Shown here piece after piece: positions 8,194 through 15,617 of a stretch of 64,000 nt of DNA. The DNA is from an uncultured Flavobacteriales bacterium (GTDB lineage Bacteria; Bacteroidota; Bacteroidia; Flavobacteriales_G; Salibacteraceae), in assembly GCA_937121175.1 (NCBI GenBank), contig CAKZKD010000003.1, positions 248,001 to 312,000 of the forward strand, given 5' to 3'. The notes beneath the pieces were generated by a model that ran no database searches, had not been told where the DNA came from, and saw only the letters and a program-made list of their open reading frames with translations. The translations under genes and the position numbers were made by a program. Every line of letters begins with the position of its first letter. The first letter of the stretch is position 1.

Positions 8194-11100
8194 TTATTTG
8201 TCGAAAAGGTTCATTACCTTTCTAAAAAAGTCGAAGAACAGAGCGATAATAAGACTTATCGTCATTATCCAAATAACCATAATGTTGACCCAAAACGTTT
8301 TAACATATTGGCCAAACATTTTTTTCTGCGGGGCAAAAAAGTGACTATTAACAGATTCACTGTCCCGGTAGATTGGGTTTTCTTGAGGAACCAATTTACC
8401 GTTGTATTCTATAATGTGACTTAACTCTAACTTATTAGTAACCAAATCTGCAAGACTTTGATTTCTGTGTTTGTTTTTAGCTTCTGTAAAATTGATATCC
8501 GAATCTTTAGATAAGTAGTTAATCGCATCATCTCTATCATCTAAAGTCCTGTTATGCAATTTATTATAGAAAGTGCGCTGCAGTTTCAAGTAATCTTTCA
8601 AATCTTGAAAAGACTGTCTGTTGATGGTTTCAATGTTCAATTCATCAATTCCATCAAAGGCTAGTTTAGGATAAACCTTATTCTGAGATTTTACTTCATT
8701 TTTAATAACCTTCAACGACTCTATAACCTCTTCTTTCTTTTCCTCATCTTCATAGTAGTTTTCTATGAAACCGATTTTAGAATTTAATTGAGGAATCCAA
8801 TAGACCTTTTTGTAGTTGGCCATTGCTTGAATCTTATCGTAAGGATAAAGGTGTTTTTCAAATTTATTTTCAATAAACTGATTAACTGCTAATGCCTCAA
8901 AAGCCCATCGAGAAGCCATAGCTTCACCAATAATTGGAACTTTGATTCTAGATGAAATGTTCGGGTTTAATTTGTCGAACTTCACTATTACTCCACTAAA
9001 AATAAGTTGAGGTATAATGATAAATGGAATTAGGATATAAATAGTTACAGCACTATTGAAACTGGCTGATATATTGAGACCCAGTACATTAGCGAAACAA
9101 GCCGTGGTGAATAGTACTAGATAATAATCCCAGAACATCCCATCAATTTCAAGGATGTTATTTCCAATAAAGATGAAAGACAGAGTTTGAATTGCCGAAA
9201 TAACAAACATGATAAGAATCTTACTTATCAAATAGGCTTTGTTGTTGAGGTTTAAGAAGGATTCTCGTTTCCTGATTTTTTGATCGCGAATAATTTCTTC
9301 CGCACTAACTGTTAGTCCAATGAAAAGTGCAACGACAACCGACATGAACATGTAGGCCGGAATATTTTCATTTTCTAAAAATATATATTCACTGCTGTCC
9401 GTTCCATTGAAAGGATAGTAACGAACGAAGTAGCTTAAAATAAGCGCCAAAACAGGAGCTTCAAGCATATTGATAAGCATGTACTGGCGATTCGTTAGTT
9501 TCGAAAGAACATCTCGGGTAACAAATATTTTGAATTGTTTGAAAACACCTGCAAGGTTGAATTCGATGTTTGGTGCCGAAGGTGGGTCTGGCAGCATCTC
9601 CACATCTTTATCAATTTCTTTAAGATATAAATCGTACCACTGTTGAGGAGAAACTTTACGATTATCTGTTAAGTTACCATATTCATCCACAACCTTTTGG
9701 TCGATAATATTGAAGATGATCTCTGGGTTTACATTTCCACTTGCATCCTCTTCATCGGCGTTGGCGTATTTAGCCGCTTTTTTGAAATATTTGATGCCTT
9801 CAACCGGATTACCGTTATAAATTAGGTATCCACCAACATCAAGAATCATAAGCTTATCAAACATTTTAAAAATGTCTGATGAAGGTTGGTGAATCACCAC
9901 GTAAATCAATTTGCCTTTAAGGGAGAGTTCCTTCAGCAAATCCATAATGTTTTGAGAATCTCTTGAACTCAATCCAGAAGTAGGCTCATCGACATAGAGT
10001 AGCGCAGGTTCTCTAATTAATTCAAGAGCAATATTCAATCTTTTTCGCTGGCCTCCACTTATGTACTTCTCCATCGGGCTTCCGACTTTGAGGTCCACAG
10101 TTTCTTTAAGTCCAAGGCTAATCAATAAATCCATCACCATTTTGGTAACTTCTTTATCCGACTTGCCACCGAAAATCAACTTTGCGTTGTAGTACAAGTT
10201 TTGAAAAACAGTCAATTCCTCAATCAATAAATCATCTTGAGAAACGTATCCGATTACACCTTTAATTTTTTCTGGATGCTTGTGGATGTCAATTCCGTTC
10301 AGGGTTACTTGTCCTTCTGTTGGCGTATAATTTCCATTTAGAATGTTCAGTAATGTAGATTTTCCTGCACCAGAACCGCCCATGATACCCAAGAGCTTTC
10401 CGTTTTCTTCACACATTCTAAACGGCTGGACACCAATATTGCCGGTTTTGAATTTATAAACTAAGTCTTGAGCTTTGAAAACAATTTTTTCGCTTTCAGT
10501 TCGAACTAGAAACGAACTAACGACATCGCTGTAGAAGATAGGAGCGACTTTAGGACTACGAACTGATGATCCTACATTAAGTGGATATGCTCGGTTAGCA
10601 AAAACAATTTGCCCATTTAAGTAGAGGTTATCGTCTCCTAAAAACCGCATAACGTACATTTCAACGCTAGGGAATTTCAAGAAAATTATTTTCCCATCAA
10701 CTCCAGGTCTCGAAATGTGCTGGTGTTTGTCCGATTTGATTTCTTTTTCGGATGAGACTACTAAAATATCCTTAAGGTCAGGGATTTTATTGTGTTCTGC
10801 TTCCAGAAATTTAAGGCAGTCGTCAAATTCATCTGTTGGAATTTTAAATGTATCGGCGGTAGTTCTTAGAAATTGGAATTCGTGGTCAGAGATATTTTCA
10901 TCTGCTAGTATGTACTCCAATAATCGGATTAGAATTACAACCTTTTGTTTTTGCCTAAGTACGGTATTTATTTGGGAGCAAACTTCAATTACGTTTTCAG
11001 TGCCCAGTGCATCTTTAGTATCTCCGTGGTGAATTTCCTTGATGTTCTTGTCGTACAATTCAAGGTATTTTGGAACTAGCTCAGCGTTCAACTCCTGAGT

Positions 11101-11202
11101 AAGGTAATCCTCAACAATGACACGACTCTCCTGAGTGATATCGTCAACGTCAGAAGCCATTGCAAATAGCTTCATCAGGGCTTTTAGTAGCTCTTCACTC
11201 AT
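8194..11202 (-). CDS. Very large ABCG-type ABC transporter with TerB-like N-terminus
   Basis: A 1002-residue half-transporter-like protein. Residues 1-130 form a helical acidic region that resembles TerB-like domains (LMKLFAMASDVDDITQESR, then EYILADENISDHEFQFL). A beta-rich part follows (about 165-225). The ATPase domain has Walker A GGSGAGKST (about 273), signature SGGQRKRLNIALELI (about 381) and Walker B LLYVDEPTSG (about 403). Membrane helices from about 578 to 740 form an ABC2-type permease, then comes a long soluble insert (about 760-960) and one last helix near the C-terminus. The ATPase-before-permease order is that of ABCG proteins. The substrate is unknown. It lies 113 bases from smpB and appears monocistronic. 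Confidence 0.85.
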   Translation of the reverse strand: MSEELLKALMKLFAMASDVDDITQESRVIVEDYLTQELNAELVPKYLELYDKNIKEIHHGDTKDALGTENVIEVCSQINTVLRQKQKVVILIRLLEYILADENISDHEFQFLRTTADTFKIPTDEFDDCLKFLEAEHNKIPDLKDILVVSSEKEIKSDKHQHISRPGVDGKIIFLKFPSVEMYVMRFLGDDNLYLNGQIVFANRAYPLNVGSSVRSPKVAPIFYSDVVSSFLVRTESEKIVFKAQDLVYKFKTGNIGVQPFRMCEENGKLLGIMGGSGAGKSTLLNILNGNYTPTEGQVTLNGIDIHKHPEKIKGVIGYVSQDDLLIEELTVFQNLYYNAKLIFGGKSDKEVTKMVMDLLISLGLKETVDLKVGSPMEKYISGGQRKRLNIALELIREPALLYVDEPTSGLSSRDSQNIMDLLKELSLKGKLIYVVIHQPSSDIFKMFDKLMILDVGGYLIYNGNPVEGIKYFKKAAKYANADEEDASGNVNPEIIFNIIDQKVVDEYGNLTDNRKVSPQQWYDLYLKEIDKDVEMLPDPPSAPNIEFNLAGVFKQFKIFVTRDVLSKLTNRQYMLINMLEAPVLALILSYFVRYYPFNGTDSSEYIFLENENIPAYMFMSVVVALFIGLTVSAEEIIRDQKIRKRESFLNLNNKAYLISKILIMFVISAIQTLSFIFIGNNILEIDGMFWDYYLVLFTTACFANVLGLNISASFNSAVTIYILIPFIIIPQLIFSGVIVKFDKLNPNISSRIKVPIIGEAMASRWAFEALAVNQFIENKFEKHLYPYDKIQAMANYKKVYWIPQLNSKIGFIENYYEDEEKKEEVIESLKVIKNEVKSQNKVYPKLAFDGIDELNIETINRQSFQDLKDYLKLQRTFYNKLHNRTLDDRDDAINYLSKDSDINFTEAKNKHRNQSLADLVTNKLELSHIIEYNGKLVPQENPIYRDSESVNSHFFAPQKKMFGQYVKTFWVNIMVIWIMTISLIIALFFDFFRKVMNLFDK

Positions 11203-11290
11203 TTTTTAATTGAATAATTAGGTTTACCGTTTGTCATTTTTTGCAAGAAACCAAATATAAACAAGTAGTTGAACGGTACAAGACATACTG

Positions 11291-11313
11291 AGCATGTTAT
11301 TTTAACACATGCT
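11291..11313 (-). terminator. Weak hairpin after smpB
   Basis: AGCATGTTA pairs with TAACACATGCT apart from a two-base bulge, directly after the smpB stop. There is no T run, so termination here is uncertain. Confidence 0.25.
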
Positions 11314-11315
11314 AA

Positions 11316-11777
11316 TTACGACAAAGCTCGGTCTATTTGTCTCTTCAAGTCTTTCTGTTTCAGGCTATCTCGTTTGTCGTGTAATTTCTTCCCTTTCGCT
11401 AATGAAAACTTCAATTTAGCAAGTCCATTTTCATTGATAAATAGGAGCGTCGGAATTGCAGTATATCCCTTTATCAGCATGTGTTTTTGAATCTTCTTTA
11501 TTTCTCTTTTATTGAGCAATAATTTACGATCTCGCTTAGGTATGTGGTTAGCATAAGTTCCCTCTTTGTATTCGTCAATAAACATATTTCTTACAAAAAC
11601 TTCTTGACTCAATAAGCTCACGAATGCCTCATTCAAATTGGCCTTGCCTTCTCTGATGGATTTTATTTCGGTTCCTTGCAATTGAATTCCAGCTGTAAAC
11701 TCATCCATTAGCTCGAATTCATAGCGAGCTTTGTTGTTTTTGATTTTTACTTGTTTACTGAATCTTTTCTCTGCCAT
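11316..11777 (-). CDS. smpB: SsrA-binding protein SmpB
   Basis: A 153-residue tmRNA-binding protein needed for trans-translation of stalled ribosomes. Family motifs: NKKARYEF-like start (KNNKARYEFELMDEFTAGI), LQGTEIKSIREGKANL, RKLLLNKREIKKI and the basic C-terminal tail KGKKLHDKRDSLKQKDLKR. Length is typical. The tmRNA gene itself was not seen in the window. A -7 box lies 7 bases before the ATG. Confidence 0.96.
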   Translation of the reverse strand: MAEKRFSKQVKIKNNKARYEFELMDEFTAGIQLQGTEIKSIREGKANLNEAFVSLLSQEVFVRNMFIDEYKEGTYANHIPKRDRKLLLNKREIKKIQKHMLIKGYTAIPTLLFINENGLAKLKFSLAKGKKLHDKRDSLKQKDLKRQIDRALS

Positions 11778-11784
11778 GGTACGG

Positions 11785-11792
11785 CAAAGTTA
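11785..11792 (-). promoter_or_regulatory. Putative -7 box of smpB, very close to the start codon
   Basis: On the minus strand TAACTTTG (TAnnTTTG) ends 7 bases before the smpB ATG, implying a leader of only a few bases. Confidence 0.45.
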
Positions 11793-11878
11793 GCGTTTCC
11801 TTTATGGCTTGTATTCAAAAAAATGACGGTTTGAATATTTCATCTTATGCAATTCTATATGTGAAGAACATCTATCAA

Positions 11879-11898
11879 AATACCTACCCCTAGGTATT
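11879..11898. promoter_or_regulatory. Perfect inverted repeat overlapping the -33 element (candidate operator)
   Basis: AATACCTA-CCCC-TAGGTATT is a perfect 8-base inverted repeat with a 4-base spacer. Its right arm overlaps the TTG at 11897-11899, the likely -33 element of the following operon. This is the place where a repressor would block transcription. I cannot assign the regulator. Confidence 0.55.
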
Positions 11899-11927
11899 GT
11901 CAAACCAGAAATCCACAGGTAGATTTG
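11897..11927 (+). promoter_or_regulatory. Promoter of the DUF4856-imelysin-HTTM-receptor operon
   Basis: TTG (11897-11899), a 20-base spacer and TAGATTTG (11920-11927) match the Bacteroidota promoter form TTG-N17-23-TAnnTTTG. It is the best complete promoter I found in the window. The first ATG is at 11964. Confidence 0.65.
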
Positions 11928-11963
11928 CCTCGTTATTTAAAATAAGTCTAAATAAATATAAAC

Positions 11964-13142
11964 ATGAGAAAGGTCAGCTTTTTACTAGTTGGAATGTTAG
12001 CTCTTGCAGCTTGTAAAAAGGAAGGATGTACAGATGAGAAGGCGTTAAATTATGTCGAAAAAGCTAAGAAAGATGATGGGTCTTGTGAGTATGAAAAAAT
12101 AATTGTTGAACCAGAAGTTCAGGCACCAACCAGTTACAAATTTGAAAGAGATGGTGAGTCAACGGTGAGTTTTTCGGGGCAATCTGATCGTTTGGATATG
12201 CTTTCGGAAATGGTATCCTATATGAAGACAACCAACACTTCCGGTACTAGTATTGAAGCAGCTAAGTTGTTAGATATGTATGGGAATGAAAACAGCCCAT
12301 TTTCGAATCCTGATTTAAATGCCTCTACAAAACAGTTGAAAAATAAAACGGCAGGAGATGACCCCACAATTATTGCCGAAATTGAAGCATTGATGAAGGA
12401 GATGGCTCGACTTTCAGATTCTACAGAAGCGGGTAAATACGAAGGTGCTGAAGGAAAAGCAGGTGTGGTTCAGTCGGGAACTAAAGCTTATTTCCAAAAC
12501 GAAAAAGGTCAAGAGTTTACTCAATTAATTGAGAAAGGATTGATGGGCGCGGTGTTCATGCACCAAATTTCTTTTGTGTACTTAGGTGCTAGCAAAATGG
12601 ATGTAGATAACGAAGCTAAAGTTGAAGGGAAGTCTTATACAAAAATGGAGCATCACTGGGATGAAGCATTTGGGTACATGTTCGGAACAGTGAATTACCC
12701 AACTGAAGGTACAGGCAGGTTCTGGGGGAAATATACTAATGGAAGAGATGATTTTTTGGGTTCGAACGAAAAATTGATGAATGCATTTATCAAAGGTCGT
12801 TTTGCTATTACTCAAAAAGACATGACAACTCGTGATGCTCAAATCGTTATCATAAGAGAAGAACTCGAAAAAGTTTGTGCAGCTACTGCAATTCACTATT
12901 TGAATTCTACCAAATCAAAAATTACTGACGATGCACTAAGAAATCATGCTTTGAGTGAAGCTTGGGCATTTATAGGCGATTTGAAATATGCAAAGAACGG
13001 AAAGCTTTCTGCCAGTGAAATCGAGGCTCACAAATCCAAACTAGGTGATAACTTTTACGCTGTAAAGGCAGCAGATTTAACTTCAGTTCGTGATGCACTT
13101 GCAGCTACATACGGACTCGAATCAATAAAAGAACAGTTGTAG
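11964..13142 (+). CDS. DUF4856-type lipoprotein
   Basis: A 392-residue outer-envelope lipoprotein. The signal ends in the lipobox LAAC with lipidated C17. Immediately after it is the motif CTDEKALNYVEKAKKDDGSC, a short acidic cysteine motif found in many Flavobacteriales surface proteins and shared with the lipoprotein at 58273-58746. The main domain (about residues 55-390) has the composition of DUF4856, with YKFERDGESTVSFSGQSDRL at its start and MEHHWDEAFGYMFG in the middle. DUF4856 proteins are known from loci with imelysin-like genes and TonB receptors, as here, so an iron or metal uptake role is inferred. Two bases separate it from the next gene. Confidence 0.83.
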   Translation: MRKVSFLLVGMLALAACKKEGCTDEKALNYVEKAKKDDGSCEYEKIIVEPEVQAPTSYKFERDGESTVSFSGQSDRLDMLSEMVSYMKTTNTSGTSIEAAKLLDMYGNENSPFSNPDLNASTKQLKNKTAGDDPTIIAEIEALMKEMARLSDSTEAGKYEGAEGKAGVVQSGTKAYFQNEKGQEFTQLIEKGLMGAVFMHQISFVYLGASKMDVDNEAKVEGKSYTKMEHHWDEAFGYMFGTVNYPTEGTGRFWGKYTNGRDDFLGSNEKLMNAFIKGRFAITQKDMTTRDAQIVIIREELEKVCAATAIHYLNSTKSKITDDALRNHALSEAWAFIGDLKYAKNGKLSASEIEAHKSKLGDNFYAVKAADLTSVRDALAATYGLESIKEQL

Positions 13143-13144
13143 AG

Positions 13145-14272
13145 ATGAAATATTTTTTAGGAGTTTTACTAGTCGCGCTCAGTTGGTCGTGCAAAAAAGA
13201 TGAACCGGAAGAAAAGGACAAAACACCTACAACTTCAACAGCAATAAATGTGGAGGATGTTCTAAAGAATTGGTCTTCTTCTATAATTATACCTGGCTAC
13301 GAAAAGTACAATGCAGATGCAGCTGATTTACAATCAGCTGTTACTGCATTTAGACAAAATGTAACTCAGGAAAATCTGGATGTTTTACGTTCAAAATGGA
13401 AAGCCGCATATCTGTCTTGGCAATCGATTGGTATGTTCGAATTTGGTCCGGCAGCAGAAATTACTCTCAGAGGCGAGACCAATATTTACCCCACAGATGT
13501 CGAACAATTAGAGAAATTGGTCGCTGACGGAAGTACCAATATTGATGGTGCCAATAAGTTGGATGTAAAAGGTTTACCAGCACTAGACTATTTGTTGTAC
13601 AACGATTCTGATAGTGCGATTTTGGCACAATTTACGAACGTTAATTCAGGTTCAAATCGTTTAAATTTCTTGATAGAAGTTACTTCTCAAATCGCTGAAA
13701 ATGCTGCTATGGTAAACACAAGGTGGTCAGCCAATGGAGGTAATTACGGCAATCAATTCAATTCAGCTGTGGGCACTGATGTCGGCGGGAGCTTAGGGCT
13801 GGTTATCAATACTTTGAATCAGCATTTGGAGCGTCATCTAAGAGATGGCAAATTGGGTATTCCGAACGGGAATCGAAATTTTTCTGGCAATGCACTTCCT
13901 GGTCATGTCGAAGCAACACATAAAGGCGATATTTCCATTGAGTTAGCAGAAAAGAATTTACATGCAGTAGAGTCGTTTTATTTGGGAAAATCGGTTGACG
14001 GCGAAGATAGGCTTGGTCTTGATGATTATTTGGAAAGTATTGGAGCTAAGTACAACGATGGTTCACTGAACGATGCCATTAAAAGTCAATTTGCAGCTTG
14101 CAAAGAAAAATTGGCGACTATTCCAAAGCCGTTAAAAGAAAATTTGGTAAGCAATAAAAGTAAAATTGACGATGCCGTTAAGGAACTTCAGAAATTGATT
14201 GTACTGACCAAAACAGACATTCCTTCTGCCACAGGTATTCTTATTACTTATCAGGATAACGACGGAGATTGA
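13145..14272 (+). CDS. Imelysin-family lipoprotein (M75-like)
   Basis: A 375-residue lipoprotein with lipobox LSWSC (C16). The fold region resembles imelysin/EfeO-like proteins: KWKAAYLSWQSIGMFEFGPA, TDVEQLEKLV, GLPALDYLLYN, and a second half with LVINTLNQHLERHLRDGKLG. In classical imelysins the GxHxxE motif lies where this protein has GLPALDYLLYN, so the usual histidine is replaced and peptidase activity is unlikely. Imelysin-like proteins are linked to iron uptake in several bacteria; here the neighbours (DUF4856 lipoprotein, TonB receptor) support that. The next gene starts one base after the stop. Confidence 0.83.
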   Translation: MKYFLGVLLVALSWSCKKDEPEEKDKTPTTSTAINVEDVLKNWSSSIIIPGYEKYNADAADLQSAVTAFRQNVTQENLDVLRSKWKAAYLSWQSIGMFEFGPAAEITLRGETNIYPTDVEQLEKLVADGSTNIDGANKLDVKGLPALDYLLYNDSDSAILAQFTNVNSGSNRLNFLIEVTSQIAENAAMVNTRWSANGGNYGNQFNSAVGTDVGGSLGLVINTLNQHLERHLRDGKLGIPNGNRNFSGNALPGHVEATHKGDISIELAEKNLHAVESFYLGKSVDGEDRLGLDDYLESIGAKYNDGSLNDAIKSQFAACKEKLATIPKPLKENLVSNKSKIDDAVKELQKLIVLTKTDIPSATGILITYQDNDGD

Positions 14273-14273
14273 T

Positions 14274-15617
14274 ATGCTGAATTTCAATACCTTGAAAAAG
14301 AACTTAATCACCAAAGAAGTTGATATTGCTCCTTTGGTGATTTTTCGCATCCTATTCTCTGTATTGATGTTGGGCAGCCTGCTGCGTTTTTGGTTAAACG
14401 GTTGGATTTACGATTTCTACATTATGCCAAAAATGCACTTCAAGTATTTTGGTTTTGAATGGGTAGAGCCTCTTAGAGTATCAGGAATGTATATCCTTTT
14501 TGGCGTGGCCATTGCAGCTACGATATTCATGATGGTAGGGCTGTTTTATCGAATTGCATCAGTGGTGTTTTTCTTAAGCTTTACCTACATTGAACTAATT
14601 GATAAAACCACTTATCTCAATCATTATTACTTTATCAGTTTAATGGCTTTATTGATGATATTCTTGCCGGCTCATCGATTCTTTTCATTCGATGCCAAGC
14701 GGAATTCCAACATTCAATCTCGGAAAATACAAGCTTGGTCAATTAATGTGTTGAAGCTCCAATTGGGGCTTGTTTACTTTTATGCGGGGATTGCAAAATT
14801 GAATTACGATTGGCTCGTTAATGCGCAACCCTTGAAAATGTGGCTGCCCGTTCATGCTGCTAAACCTGTAATTGGATTTCTGTTCAAATATACTTGGATA
14901 GCATACGTATTTAGTTGGTTTGGTGCGTTGTACGATTTATTAATTCCATTCTTATTGCTTTCAAAAAAGTTTAGACCATTTGCTTATGCAGCCGTCATTG
15001 CATTTCATGCACTCACGTATTGGTTGTTCCCCATTGGTATGTTTCCGTTTATCATGATTTGTTCAACATTGATTTTCTTTTCTGAAGATTTTCATAAAAA
15101 ATTATTGTTCAAACTGGAGCAATTATTCAATTGGAACCCGCAAATTCTTAATTCTAATCCAGCAATAGTATCTCAGCCATTGCTTTCAGTTTTAGCCCTA
15201 TTTTTCATTTTTCAGGTGGTGTTCCCATTTCGTTATTTGGCTTACGAAGGACCACTTTTTTGGCACGAACAAGGGTATCGATTCGGTTGGAGAGTTATGC
15301 TCATGGAAAAAGCAGGTAGCGCATTTTTTTACGCAACAGATAAGGCGACCAAACAAAAAGTTGAAATTAGAAATTGCGATTATTTGACGGCCGGCCAAGA
15401 AAAAATGATGGCCACACAACCCGATATGATTGTACAGTTTGCAAATTACATAGCCGAAGATTTGAAAACGAAGGGATGGGAAAATCCTGAAGTCACTTCG
15501 GAAGTATATGTAACCTTGAACGGTTCAGGTTCTCGACCATTTATTGATCCTACTATTAACCTTGCCGAGTTGGAAGATTCGTGGCAAGAAAAAACATGGA
15601 TACTTCCATTTAAGTAG
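14274..15617 (+). CDS. HTTM-domain membrane protein (vitamin K-dependent carboxylase-like)
   Basis: A 447-residue membrane protein with an HTTM domain, the horizontally transferred transmembrane domain related to vitamin K-dependent gamma-glutamyl carboxylase. Motifs seen: VIFRILFSVLMLGSLLRFW, the segment IYDFYIMPKMHFKYFGFEWV, then LQLGLVYFYAGIAKLNYDWL and FHALTYWLFPIGMFPFIMI. A soluble C-terminal part of about 100 residues follows. Its closest published link is to imelysin/DUF4856 loci; a covalent modification of an operon partner is one possible job but not shown. Its last base is the first base of the receptor start codon. Confidence 0.83.
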   Translation: MLNFNTLKKNLITKEVDIAPLVIFRILFSVLMLGSLLRFWLNGWIYDFYIMPKMHFKYFGFEWVEPLRVSGMYILFGVAIAATIFMMVGLFYRIASVVFFLSFTYIELIDKTTYLNHYYFISLMALLMIFLPAHRFFSFDAKRNSNIQSRKIQAWSINVLKLQLGLVYFYAGIAKLNYDWLVNAQPLKMWLPVHAAKPVIGFLFKYTWIAYVFSWFGALYDLLIPFLLLSKKFRPFAYAAVIAFHALTYWLFPIGMFPFIMICSTLIFFSEDFHKKLLFKLEQLFNWNPQILNSNPAIVSQPLLSVLALFFIFQVVFPFRYLAYEGPLFWHEQGYRFGWRVMLMEKAGSAFFYATDKATKQKVEIRNCDYLTAGQEKMMATQPDMIVQFANYIAEDLKTKGWENPEVTSEVYVTLNGSGSRPFIDPTINLAELEDSWQEKTWILPFK

